From: Lepas anatifera
Taxonomy: Eukaryota > Arthropoda > Thecostraca > Lepadidae
Direction of reading: 5' to 3'
Assembly (NCBI GenBank): GCA_034440635.1
Contig: JAOTON010002102.1
Span: 542,501 to 606,500, forward strand
Length of the DNA stretch: 64,000 bases
Below, piece after piece: positions 21,853 through 32,525 of this stretch. The notes below the pieces were generated by a model, which was given only the letters and a program-made list of their open reading frames with translations, made no database searches and was not told the origin of the DNA. Each line of letters opens with the position of its first letter. Position 1 is the stretch's first letter. The position numbers were made by a program, and so were the translations under genes.

Positions 21853-24243
21853 TTAGTTCCCAAATCTGTCTGGAGGCCTTTTTGCTCTGGTTGAACGTCT
21901 AAGTTCTACAGGTTCAAAGGTTTCATTAACAGGGGTTTGAGGTTCTGGTATGGAACCAACGTCATCTGCAGCTGAAACAGTAGTGTGTTCGGTCTCGTTC
22001 TCACTTTCAACATCTGGAGCATCAGAGACAGCACCCGCTTCGTCAACCTGTGCAGGTGGATCACTAGTGTTCGGGACTGTTCCTATTGGTGGGGCAAAAA
22101 TGGACTCTGCAACGCTCACTGGATGCGATTCCGGTGATAGCACGTCTGTGAAATCCAAATCTCCGAAAATCCTCTGAGGAGCTGCAACCCGACCTGAGCG
22201 AAGATTACTACTGAATGGAACCGCCGGAGCTAGTGGAGCATTGGCAGCTACAACTGGAGCTAATGCAAATCTTCCCAACAATTCTGTCAGGTCTGGAGGG
22301 GGACTCGTCTCATTTACAGGTTTTTCAGGGGCGACAGTCGCCTGAAGATCAACCCTATCCCGGGATGACTCCTTACTTTTCACCTCATGATCAGAATCAC
22401 TGAAGCATTCCTTAAGCCTGTTGGCATGAACGATCAGCGTTTTTCCCGAATCCAGAAGTTTTACCCTATAGTTGAGCTCTCCACGTTTGCTGAGTACTAC
22501 AGCACGTTTCCAGGGTCGCAAAAACTTGTAAAACTCTCCCTTCTTTGGAACATTCCTGTGAAGGTAGACTTTCTGACCTGGTGAATATTCCACGTCATTC
22601 AACTTCGTCTCGTAGAACTTTTTGTTTCGGCTATGCCGTGCATCTGATGCCTTCAAGGCTGAGCTATGAGCCTGTTTGAGGCTTTTGCAAAGCGAGTCCA
22701 TGTATTCTGCCACAGTTTTCTTCTTATACACTTTCGGCGTGGACAGTTCTAAATCTATCGGAAGCTTCGGCTCATGTGCAAAAATGAGGTAATATGGACT
22801 GTAACCAGTCGCGCTATGCACTTGCGAACGGTAACCTAGCATGAGCAACGGTAAGTGTTCATCCCATGCATCGTGGTTATCTGAGAGATACCGCGACAAC
22901 ATCTCAATGATACTTTTAATGGATCTCTCACAGACCCCATTGCCCATAGGACTAGCGGGTGAGATCTTTGATTTCTTGATGCCCAAAAGTCTACACATCT
23001 CAGTCATGATCTCTCCGGTGAAATTTGCTGCACCGTCACTATGAATTCTCTCGGGACATCCGTACCTCGAAATGAATTCTTTCACAAGAATATTGGCAAC
23101 AGTTGCTGCCTTCATGTCTGGTAGTGGGTACACTTCCAGCCATCTTGTGAAGTGGCAGACTACAACTAACAGATGCTTATTACCATGTTTTGTCTCGGGC
23201 AATCCACAGAGAAAGTCAATAGCTATAGTCTCGAAAGGTTTCTCAGACCTGAGATGACCCATGGGAGCTCTGTGTCCGGGGTTAGGATTCTTACGAGACT
23301 GACATACATCACAACGATTGCAAAAATCCTTCACTGAATCTGAAAGCTTAGGCCACCAGAAACGCAGCCTAATCTGATCAGTCATGTGATCGGCTCCAAA
23401 ATGGCCTCCTGTGACACCAGAATGAAGTGACATTAACGCTCCTGGAACCAAGTCATCTGGCATCACAATTTGCACGCAATCCTCACCACCAGGATGCCTG
23501 CGAAAAACCCTGAATAGGACGCCAGATTCAACCCTTAACCTACTCCACTGTTTCAACAAAAGCTTTCCTCTGGAACATAATGTGCGTGAATCGGGCTTCT
23601 TTCCCGCAGAAACACATGTGACCATGCCAGCAATGACAGAATCTTTACTCTGCTCATCACGCAAAAATGAATGAGACCAAGACGCAGTGATATTGCGACA
23701 CGGCTGCGCGTCATCTGTCTGAGTCTCAGCGTCAGCGAAGTCTACAGGACGACGAGACAAAGCGTCGGCCACGGCGTTCTGAGATCCAGGTCTGTACACT
23801 AACTCGAAATCGAATTCTGAGAGCTGTTCCATCCATCGAGCCAACATGCCTGAATGGTCACGGAAGTTGACAAGCCATTGTAAGCTCCTGTGGTCTGTTT
23901 CTAATCTGAACCTCTTACCTAACAAGTAAGGTCTGAAATGCTTCACAAATGTCACGCAGGATAAAAGTTCCAGTTTTGTCACTGAGTAATTTTTCTGTGA
24001 TTTTGACAAACGGTGACTGGCGTAAGCAATAACTCTGTTCTCATTGTTCTGTCTCTGCCAGAGAATAGCACCTATCCCCTCAGAGGAAGCGTCACATTGC
24101 AGGGTAAACTGACCTGCCTCTGAACCAAATTGTGGAAACGCCAAGACTGGAGTTTCACATAACGCCTTTTTCAAAGCGTCAAAGCTAAGCTGAGCCTGCT
24201 CCGACCAGCGAAACTTTGCATCCTTAACAGTAAGCTTATACAA
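21853..24243 (-). pseudogene. pol: pol, second part: RNase H and integrase
   Basis: The 796-residue open frame follows the RT core after a frame break. RNase H residues are visible at about D51 (CDAS), E92 (KLELL), D117 (TDH) and D160 (VADALSR). The integrase zinc-binding motif is H274-H281-C308-C311. The DDE catalytic core is D343 (IDFL), D403 (HSDGAANF) and E439 (CERS), with 35 residues between the last two as is standard. A positively charged stretch near residues 570-620 resembles a weak GPY/F module, and the frame ends with the RRSTRAKRPPDR-type tail usual in this group. The stated start is arbitrary, because the frame is open further upstream to about 24288 and would normally continue from the RT frame. 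The domains look intact, so only the frame break prevents a full Pol. Confidence 0.9.
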
Positions 24244-24265
24244 TGGTCCAGCTATAACAGAAAAA

Positions 24266-25897
24266 TTAGGAACATATTTTCTGGAGGTAACTGGCCATGC
24301 CGAGAAATGACGTCAGCTGCTTAGCTGTGCGTGGTACAGGCCATTCCTTAATCCGTGAAACCTTGTCCGGATCAACTTCGATACCATTCCCGGACACCAC
24401 GTGACCGAGAAACTTGCAGCTGGTTTGGAAGAACTTACACTTATCCAAACTTAAGGTTAAACCAGCGGCATGTAGTCTGGACAATACCTTGTCAAGTGAC
24501 TTCAGAACTTCCGAAAATGACGAACCAAAACACAATACGTCATCAAAATAATGCGTTACTTCTGACTTTGGAAGATCCTTCAGTACAATATCTAGCAACT
24601 TAGCACAGGTCATGGGGGCGCCCTTTGCTCCCTGAGGCATACGAGTCCAGGAATGACTTCCAAATGCCGTGACAATCTGAGTTTTCGGCACATCTTTTGG
24701 ATCTACTGGGACCTGGAAGTAGCAGTTGTTCAAGTCCAGAGAACAGAAGAGGCTAGCACCAGCTAATTCCTGCATAGTCTCGTCAACACTAGGTATGGGA
24801 TAGCACGGAGCACGGGTAACTTCATTCAAAGATCTGAGGTCTGAACAAAGACGCATAGTGTTGTTCTTTTTTCTGACCAGGCAAACTGGAGATGCCCATG
24901 AACTGAACGATTCAACAAGTACACCCTCACTAACCAGATGATCGATTTGTTGTTTTAATTCGCCTAACAAATTTGGAGGAACTCTCCTTGCTCTGTGACA
25001 AACGGGAGGACTGTCACCAGTGTCAATCGAGTGAGTCACGAGATCAGTTAATCCAAGATGGCCGTCAAACATCGATTCATATTTCCTCAAAAGTTGTAGG
25101 ACCTGTTCCCGCTCTTCCTCATTTAACTGACTTCCTATCTGAACATGAGAAAATTCTACTTCAGATTTTTCCTTGGATTGAGCTGGCAACGGCAGTTCTG
25201 CAAATCCTACTTGTAACTGACCAAGCTCGGTCTTATTTGGAATCGTTATATGCTCAGTGGAAATATTTCTCACAACACAAGGGATTTGTTTTCCAGTGAC
25301 ATCGATGACTGCAGTGGAAAAATGCAATCCTTCAATCTGAGCTGATGGCTCCAGCAAAGCAGGACCCCTGTAATCAACGTTTGGGGTATGGCAATTCAAA
25401 ACCATCTCCTCCCCGGGGCGAACATTTACTGCTTTGCCAAGCACAGCGGAGCCAACAGAAACAACGTCAGCGGACAGAGAACGCACAGTGGCGGAAGAGG
25501 TCAACACCAAACTCTGGGTGGACAAGTCTATGACACAAGGACATGCCTTCAAAAAGTCAAGTCCTAACAAGCAAGGTACGTCAATGCTATCGGAGACATA
25601 AATGGGTAAAGTCACAAGCTCGTTTCCTAATTTGATACTAACAACGGCACGTCCCAACAACGGAAGAGAATCCTGCGATGCCGTTTTAGCAATTGTAGCT
25701 GTTTTGGCTAACTTTGGGCGACTGGGAAGAACATCAAAAACCGACTGATTCATAACACTAATGGAACTTCCAGTATCGAGAAGGCAACTACAATCTATCC
25801 CTCCAACACGAGCTGTGAATGTCATATTCGGGTTGAGCTGAACACGGTTCACCCCCTGGGGGAACGGGGCGGCCAGGAGACACGGGGTCATCTCCAC
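24266..25897 (-). pseudogene. pol: pol, first part: protease and reverse transcriptase
   Basis: The 543-residue frame has an aspartic protease near the N terminus (LLDTGSS, catalytic D41) and a reverse transcriptase from about residue 290. The RT shows the first catalytic Asp in SLDLNN, the MPQGAKGAP segment and the YFDD catalytic box at about 450-453. The frame ends at a stop shortly after LTSFLGMASY, where the connection to RNase H normally begins; the downstream frame is offset by one base, with the break between about 24281 and 24290. The frame is the same as gag and is separated from it by one UAA, so normal expression may rely on readthrough. The first codon given (GTG) is not a likely true start. 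Confidence 0.9.
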
Positions 25898-25903
25898 GCC
25901 CTG

Positions 25904-26782
25904 TTAGTTTTCCTGAGAACGACCTGTGGCACGTGACCCAGATGGGCGACCACACATTCCAGATCTGTCAATGTGGCCGGATACACCACAGGTTCGGCAC
26001 ACAGTGTTTTTGAACTTGCACTGTGGTCGGATGTGTGAGCGGTCCCCACACGCGTAACAGCGGCGGTCCGGCTTACGCGCGGCGCCAGAGGCGGAGTCAG
26101 TCCGCCGCGACTGGGATGCAGTCGGCGAAGCTACCAGACTTTGCAGCTTTGCCTCTAGTTCGAGGACTTTCTGCTGTAGCTCTTGGACGGAGCCAGATCG
26201 TGAGTCCAACTGTCGGACCTTTTCACTCTCCCCCATAGACATGGCACTAGTCAAATTTCTGACCTTGGTAGCGGCAGCAGAGAACGTGCAAATGCCGTCA
26301 GCCACAACCTGCATTCTGAATTCTGCAGGGATCGCGAGAAGGAAGTGATTGAACAGCAAACCTTCTGTGTCCTGATCAGGAAAGGCTGAAAGGATGAGTT
26401 TCTTGAGCTGGATGATAAATGCGTCCAGCGGCTCACCTACTTTGTACTTAAGCTGATTCAGTGCCAAATGACAGTCAATTGAACTTTTACCAGTGAAAGC
26501 ACTACGGATGCCTGCTACAGTGGAATCATACGAAGACTTTTGTTCAACAGAAAGACCATCGTACGCATCACGCGCGATACCAGTTAGACATAAAGGCAAA
26601 ATGTCGTTCTGCTTAGAGGAATCCCAACTGTGGATCCTAGCATAGATCTGAAAATCTTCCAAAAACCTCTTAAATGAACCAGATCCGCTGAAATTAGGAA
26701 TACTAAGACCAGAAACACCAGGAGAAGCCATTTCTAAATCTTCACGGGGTTCGAGCTTAACTCCAGGGGTTTTACTATTCAT
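25904..26782 (-). CDS. gag: Gag polyprotein of the Ty3/gypsy element
   Basis: The 292-residue frame begins with ATG. Residues about 30-200 have the composition and motifs of a Ty3/gypsy capsid (retrotransposon Gag-type domain, with FLEDFQIYA and LPLCLTGIARDAYDGL-like segments). A coiled-coil-like stretch lies at about 198-217 (QELQQKVLELEAKLQ). Two zinc knuckles close the protein: CYACGDRSHIRPQC (242-255), a standard CX2CX4HX4C, and a second one at 262-277 with six residues between His and the last Cys. The UAA stop is followed in the same frame by CAG GGC GTG GAG and then pol. Gag would assemble the particle and bind the element's RNA. Confidence 0.92.
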   Translation of the reverse strand: MNSKTPGVKLEPREDLEMASPGVSGLSIPNFSGSGSFKRFLEDFQIYARIHSWDSSKQNDILPLCLTGIARDAYDGLSVEQKSSYDSTVAGIRSAFTGKSSIDCHLALNQLKYKVGEPLDAFIIQLKKLILSAFPDQDTEGLLFNHFLLAIPAEFRMQVVADGICTFSAAATKVRNLTSAMSMGESEKVRQLDSRSGSVQELQQKVLELEAKLQSLVASPTASQSRRTDSASGAARKPDRRCYACGDRSHIRPQCKFKNTVCRTCGVSGHIDRSGMCGRPSGSRATGRSQEN

Positions 26783-27065
26783 GAATAATCAATGTCCCAA
26801 TGACAAAAAATTTTGTGAGGCAGAAATTGAAGGCTGGCCTGGCTGGCTAGAAAGTTTACATGTCTCAAAACAAAACAACAATTTACCAGAAACTACAAAG
26901 TTTGGCATACATGATTGAAACACTACATTAGAAAATGTTCACTATGAGGAAATATTCCGAATATTGACTCAAACTGCAGAATTCAGCTTCCTCAAGTTAC
27001 TTCAACAGTAGATGGAGGTACCGGCGAGAAACAACATCAGAAGTAGGGATGCCAAATAAGAGGCA

Positions 27066-27226
27066 CCGACACATGATGCGGCTGAGAGGCACCAGAAGCG
27101 ATGTCGGCGAAGGAAAACACTAGAACTTGCCGATAATCAGAGAAGCACCAGAACACGATGCCGGCGAACCAGAACGCTGATTCCGGAGAACCAGGACGCT
27201 GATTCCGGAGAACCAGGACGACGGGA
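27066..27226 (-). repeat. Short internal repeats in the element leader
   Basis: The leader between the primer-binding site and gag holds repeated ccggagaaccaggac, gctgatt and gaagcaccag phrases, about 22 bp apart at 27176-27226. It has no coding capacity. Confidence 0.55.
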
Positions 27227-27258
27227 CACAACTGAAACACAGCATCCTTACTTTTCGA

Positions 27259-27276
27259 AGTTTTCCGCTGTCACCA
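27259..27276 (-). other. Primer-binding site
   Basis: On the minus strand TGGTGACAGCGGAAAAC lies three bases inside the 5' LTR end, and TGG is complementary to a tRNA CCA tail. The position supports placing the LTR end at 27280. The primer tRNA is not identified. Confidence 0.7.
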
Positions 27277-27279
27277 ATT

Positions 27280-28186
27280 TGTAGACGGTCCGGAGTGTTG
27301 CGAGTGTGTAGGCCGAGTGTCATTGCCGAATACTCTCCACTTCAACTCCGATTCCGTAGGACCAGTCCAAAAGTAGGCGTGATAAGCTGGCATGCTGTAT
27401 TTGAAGGCATCGGCGAAGTCATCGCACCAACAGCGACTCCATGACTAAGTCCGGTCGAGGGACGAAGTCCCGGGACAAATGTCCCGCCCTGGTGAAAATA
27501 AAATATTTTCACCAAAAAGTACAACAGTCAAAACTAACCATGAAGACATACTAGCGAGATAAACAATTATAAAATAAGACATCGACAGGAATCCAAGTAC
27601 GACGGCGATAGCAGAAAATATAGAAGCTCAAACTCAGCACAAGTTCGAATCTACCGCAGGTGAAACCTCAATCCAGAGAAAAGGTACAACACCAAACAAT
27701 ATTAAGATACTAATGAGAAGCTGCTTTGAATTATTTCAATTATCAATTTAAACACTTTCAACTTAGTTCAACTCACGTTCCGGTTGAAGAAATGGTGCAC
27801 GATAGAAGACACGCAGGTCCGTCTCGCTCGCAGTCTAGACAGGAAATGAGCCCTGGGTCACCGCATGACCCGGCACCGGAAAATGATTGACAAGCAAGGC
27901 CTAAAACAAACTTCCTAAACACGCTCGGAATTAATAACTGCAAAATTTAACTATAACTTTAAATTAGTCATAATACTCATCACTTAAATCACTTCCTAAA
28001 AGTCAAATAACAAATTTCCAAATAATGACCGGAAGAGAGGTCACGCCGCTCTGCCATCTGCCGTGTGGCAGGAGCATTGGCTAACAGGTACAGCGCCATC
28101 TACAACAAACGTACTGCACAGCAGTGAGGTACTGCTCACTCGCGGTCGGGTCAAAAGGCGGTCGGGTCAAAAGTAGGCTATCTACA
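27280..28186 (-). repeat. 5' LTR, complete (907 bp)
   Basis: Termini TGTAGA (27280-27285) and TCTACA (28181-28186) are perfect 6-bp inverted repeats with the canonical TG and CA ends. The right end is followed directly by TATGA of the flank. It contains a direct repeat of the cggtcgggtcaaaa phrase near 28141-28172 and the three hairpins also seen in the other LTR (27459-27485 and 27491-27513). Confidence 0.95.
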
Positions 28187-29234
28187 TATGAACAACTCTC
28201 CGAAAGCAAAGGGAATGCTTTTAATATTATATATATTTAGGTGCAGGTGGGAGATGTATATTGCTTTGGGCGTGCCAAAGCGGGGCACCGCCAGTGAGAC
28301 TTACCTGATGACTTTTTATGAGGTGTTCTGTGTATGGCAACTTATCGAAGTAGTGTTAAATTTTCATGTTTTCATTTCAAGGACTTCGAATTGGTTTCGT
28401 GCCCTTCAGCAGGCCTGTGAGAAGACTTTAACACCCTTGATATAGCTTTAAACTGCCTACCTGTTATAATGGTGGTTATTAATATTGTTTCAAATTTAGG
28501 TACCAGCAACCATTTTCAAAATTCCGTGCCCCTGGTGAGGTGAGATTTCGATATAGTTATCTATAGCACCGTTGCTTTGGACAGCAAACATCTGATATAT
28601 TGGTGTAAGTGTAAAACGAGACTGATGCAACCCCTGCAGATACGAAAATGTATGATGGCTCGCTGAGTATAATGTTATAATATAATGCCGTTCACATATG
28701 TCGTTAGCAACCGAAGGGAGAGGGGGCTGACATTTGTTGACCTTCGCTGACGTTGGGGAGGGTTTGTCACGCCTTTTGCTGACTGCTGACACAGGGGAGG
28801 GGGCGTCATTGGAGCATCATTAAAACATGCCGCCCTTCTTTCAACGGCTCAATTTGTCCTGTCAATTTTGTCACTCATGGCGTTACTTGCAATGGGATGA
28901 TACTAAAGCAGAGCGGGAGTGCTAAGTTTTTAATCGAGGATAAAGTGCGCGAGTCCACCATCCTTACCTTTGAAATTGAGCGGCATTTCCGGAGCGTAGG
29001 ACGAATCATCGGCTGACGTGGAATCCTTTCATTGAGCAAGAACTAGGCATGCCTGATGCCACCCTTGTCTTCTAAGCCACCGGTCCCGGGTTCAAGTCCC
29101 GGTGGAGCCTCTGAATAAATCGATCTGATCCCCAAAATCCCTTCCAACAGGGTGAGAGTTGGCGACGCCGTATGACCCTGGCAGTTGGTGCGTCGTTAAA
29201 CCCCAACAATTATTATTATTACATGCCTGATGGG
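28187..29234 (+). repeat. Right copy of the 1048-bp direct repeat
   Basis: This copy starts immediately after the 5' LTR and matches 18775-19822 except for three substitutions that I found. After 29234 the sequence continues into unique DNA (gccccagagac), whereas the left copy runs into the truncated LTR. Confidence 0.95.
29059..29221 (+). mobile_element. tRNA-Arg-like SINE (duplicate copy)
   Basis: This is the same SINE as at 19647-19809, with 11-bp duplications at 29048-29058 and 29222-29232. It carries the canonical pol III B box GGTTCAAGTCC at 29089-29099 and a perfect T stem. Confidence 0.82.
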
Positions 29235-29338
29235 GCCCCAGAGACATTGAATGGGTGGATCCTGTCACCCGGTTAGTTTTGTTGAAAACAGTATGTCTAT
29301 TTAACTATTGGTATAAATACAATGTTTTCGTTTGATAC

Positions 29339-31786
29339 TAGAGGTGGGAGTTTCGGGCAATTTTGCAGGCCCGGGCCCGGGCCCGGCCGGCTGCTGATTT
29401 TAGAAGCCCGTCACAAGCCCGGTTTGTGGAAGAAATGGATTATCAAGCCCGGGAAGGCCCGGTATCATGGAAAACCATTAACGACTATGCACAACATTTA
29501 TTTACTTTAAAGCTGTTTCAAATATATGTTTTAAGCCAATTTATCCTTTAAAAATTTTGGTTTCACCCAAAACCATATCAAAAAGGTGCATGTAGCATCA
29601 GTAGCCTCAGCTATCTTAATAATTCAGCAGAAAATGATACTGAAAAACACTGTATGAAACATGGCTTGCTTATGATGCAAGCTTACTTCAGTTAATGACC
29701 AGCATCACCTTATAAAAACAAGGGGTATTCTAGATAGAGGTATGCACATGGCAGCTATAAGAATCGGGATGAAATAAGTCCACTCATGTCAGACATTTCC
29801 TCCATCTTTGCACCTTTATAAATCATTATATGCTGGTACGAGCCTCACAATTGAGTTCCAATAATGTTTATGAATAGAGGAGAGAGCAGTGACAAGTTTT
29901 CAGCTAAAACTTTTCAGAATATCATGGCGGAATGACTGTGAATGAACCAAAAATCCTTCACATTGTCCCTCAATTGATACATGTGAACATTTTCTTTTAG
30001 TTTAGTCACTAAACAGCTTGGAAGATAGTTAAAAGAATGTCCTGCTTGGGTCAGCCCGGTCTGCAAAGTAGGTAAGCCAACAGGCCAACATGAACAAGGC
30101 CCATCAGCCATATACAATTATCAAACCACCAGCCATAAAGAACTATCTTGATAAGGAACCACTAGTTTTCCACAGGTTCGCACCAAACATTGAATAAAAA
30201 TATTGCACCAATCTCCACCAAAAAGTAAATCTGACACAAAAAAACAACTCAATCCCATCCACATCACCATTTGGGCTTGAACACTATTTCTGTTTGCTTT
30301 GTTGTATTTTATGGGCTTGCGCTTAGTAGGTATCTGAAGCGCCGTGCTTGTCTACATTAAGGCAATCATTTATGAAAACATTTTTCACCAAAATTTACCA
30401 GAATAGTAAGTTTATTTCAGCGAAAATATTTCAAGACTTTTGAAAATATATTTTAAAATTTCACAGATTTAAAAAAATAAGCACAAAGTGTGTGGTGCAT
30501 TTCTTTTGTTCCTGAGAATAGGCCACTTTTTGTGCACTTGTTTGTGGACCTCTTATTCAAAAGGTCTAACTTTCACAGGGTAGAACTTATGAACATTAGA
30601 CCCTTTGATCAGTGGACCTTCTGATATAATCCTTTTGAACCGCGAGATGTGATCCACCTACTGCGATAATACCTTTAGTGTGGTGGGAGGGAAGTGCTGT
30701 TATGTTCAGGTTCAAAGCTTATAATAGAAGTTGTATTTCATAGAGGCCAGGGAAGTATCTCCACAAGGAAAATGCAACACATAGTGTCAAGTATATTCAT
30801 GTTTTGGTGTAATTTCAAAGGTTCCTTCTAAGGCTGACTGCTCTCCCCAGTATCTCCCCACAACTGACTAATTTATGTTTTGAAGTACTTCGATCAAAAA
30901 CATGTTTTCTTTGTGGCTATTTCCTTGCTTATACTAGCCCTTTCTGAGTGGATTTTGCATCTTTTGGGCAATGAAAGAGCAAGATGAAGCTGTGGAAGGG
31001 TCAAACTTATCAACATTTGTTCTTGCAGCTAGAGTTACCAGGCCAATTTGACAATTATGGGCTCCCACTAGATAGTTTGTACCTGACATATTTACTTCAC
31101 CATTTTTCATAGAGGACATGGGAATGGCTCCATAGATAACATTTTCTTTTTACCTGGAGCAGAAAGCTTCTCGAAAGAATTTTCTAGCTAGAGCTAGGTG
31201 TTAATATCAATATGTTAGCAGCGAATTGGTTAAATGACTTCCTTTGAAATGGTATACTGACAATATGGAAGTAACAAATATGCTATCACAATTTATATTT
31301 TGTTTACCCATATATGACTTGAAAATTTTAAAGTAATCAGGATATTCATAAGATGACAGTACGGCATGGATGTGTGCAACTGTAGGCATTATTCAATATT
31401 TGATTTTAAATATTGATTCAGGTTTAAGTAACTTGCTTTTGACCCTGGCATGAGTAACAGATAGAAAGCTAGAGCTTCATGCTTTTACATTCCTGATGTA
31501 TGTCTAAAAGTCTCAAAATTAATTGTAAATGCATTTTCAAAAGCTGCTGGTGCATGAATAAGATTATGTTTCAGTGGAAAAAACTAGGTCTGTACTGAAA
31601 AAGGCTTATTTAACTTACAGAAAATTGACTTGAAGTCCCAGTTTAGTTGAAGCCCGGAATGAGCCTGGGTGAAGCCCGTTATCAGCCCGACATTGGCTTA
31701 AATCAGGCCTTCAGGCCCGGTCAAAGCCCGCGGGCCTGGGCCGGGCTTTTGCCCCGGGCCCCCGGGCCTAGAAAGTCCCACCTCTA
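29339..31786. mobile_element. 2.45-kb non-autonomous hAT transposon
   Basis: TTTGATAC is duplicated perfectly at 29331-29338 and 31787-31794. The termini are TAGAGGTGGGAGTTTC and, inverted at the right, TAGAGGTGGGACTTTC. An 8-bp duplication and such termini fit the hAT superfamily. Each subterminal region of about 120-150 bp is packed with GGCCCGG/GCCCG boxes, probably transposase binding sites. The interior is AT-rich and has only short open frames with no transposase motif. Confidence 0.88.
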
Positions 31787-31794
31787 TTTGATAC

Positions 31795-32409
31795 CGAAGG
31801 CAAAATGTTTTCTTTTGATACAGAAGGATACTGTGTTTTTTCCTATCCGCGGATTTGTCGTTGCTCGTTATTGTAGGAATGTATTAAGTGCTGGATCAAG
31901 GCTGATGGTTTGGGGGCAGTGGGAGGGGAGGGGGCAGTGGCCCAAATTGTAAAAGCATATTTTGTAATACGCGCAGTAGAGTGGGTCCTAAAGTGCCCCG
32001 ACCTTTTTTACCAAGGTGGCCGTGGCTAAATTTGGGATAATTTACTAGCGTGTCATTTGGTCAAATAATTTCAAAATCTGTCAACAATGTATAGGACCTT
32101 TCAAAATCAGACCTATATTTAGAGACTGTCGCAATCGCGCGTTCACACTAGATCGCCTGCGCTGTAGACCGAGTGGTGACAAAATAACGCCATATAAACT
32201 TTCATGATAACGGCTGATGTAGTGAATTACCTTTGCAATTATGTCCATTAATGTAGGGTCCCCAAAATATTGGATTGGGGAAGCGGGCATTTTGAGGCGA
32301 GTCCTGCATTGCGGCACCATGAGCCCTTTTTGCTTGGGGCTGTACCAAGCTGCAACTACGATGTCAGGAAGTGTTGAAGTGAGCGAGTTCGAGGCGTGGA
32401 CTAGGAAAA
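31795..32409. other. Intergenic DNA, no recognised gene
   Basis: Open frames up to 169 codons (minus, 32081-32590) overlap a SINE-like head and show no domain. Confidence 0.35.
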
Positions 32410-32439
32410 GCGCCAGAAACTGTCTCCGGGATGGGGAGG

Positions 32440-32522
32440 GGGGAGGGGCTTGATCCCTCGACCATTCGCAACACTGCAGGGGGTCACGAATCGAGCCGAA
32501 CGCGCGCACTAACCGGGCCTTA
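32440..32522 (-). mobile_element. Possible tRNA-derived SINE head, minus strand
   Basis: On the minus strand an A-box-like GGTTAGTGCGCGCG is followed about 55 nt later by a B-box-like GGGATCAAGCCCC. No full cloverleaf or second copy was found in the window. Confidence 0.4.
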
Positions 32523-32525
32523 GAA

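Larger units (their letters stand above)
19827..28186 (-). mobile_element. Ty3/gypsy LTR retrotransposon, nearly complete
   Basis: Read on the minus strand the order is 5' LTR, primer-binding site, gag, protease, RT, RNase H, integrase, about 1.1 kb of non-coding DNA, polypurine tract and 3' LTR. The order RT-RNase H-integrase is that of Ty3/gypsy. There is no envelope frame and no chromodomain that I can recognise. The LTRs look identical, so the insertion is young. Defects are a stop between gag and pol (possibly a readthrough site), one frame break after the RT core, and a 13-bp loss at the outer end of the 3' LTR. No target duplication flanks the element. Confidence 0.93.

Noticed and set aside
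21633..21863. Possible small envelope-like frame after pol
   Set aside because: Only 76 codons, one hydrophobic stretch, no cysteine pattern or cleavage site.
22000..26240. Plus-strand frames across the retrotransposon
   Set aside because: They are antisense shadows of gag and pol.
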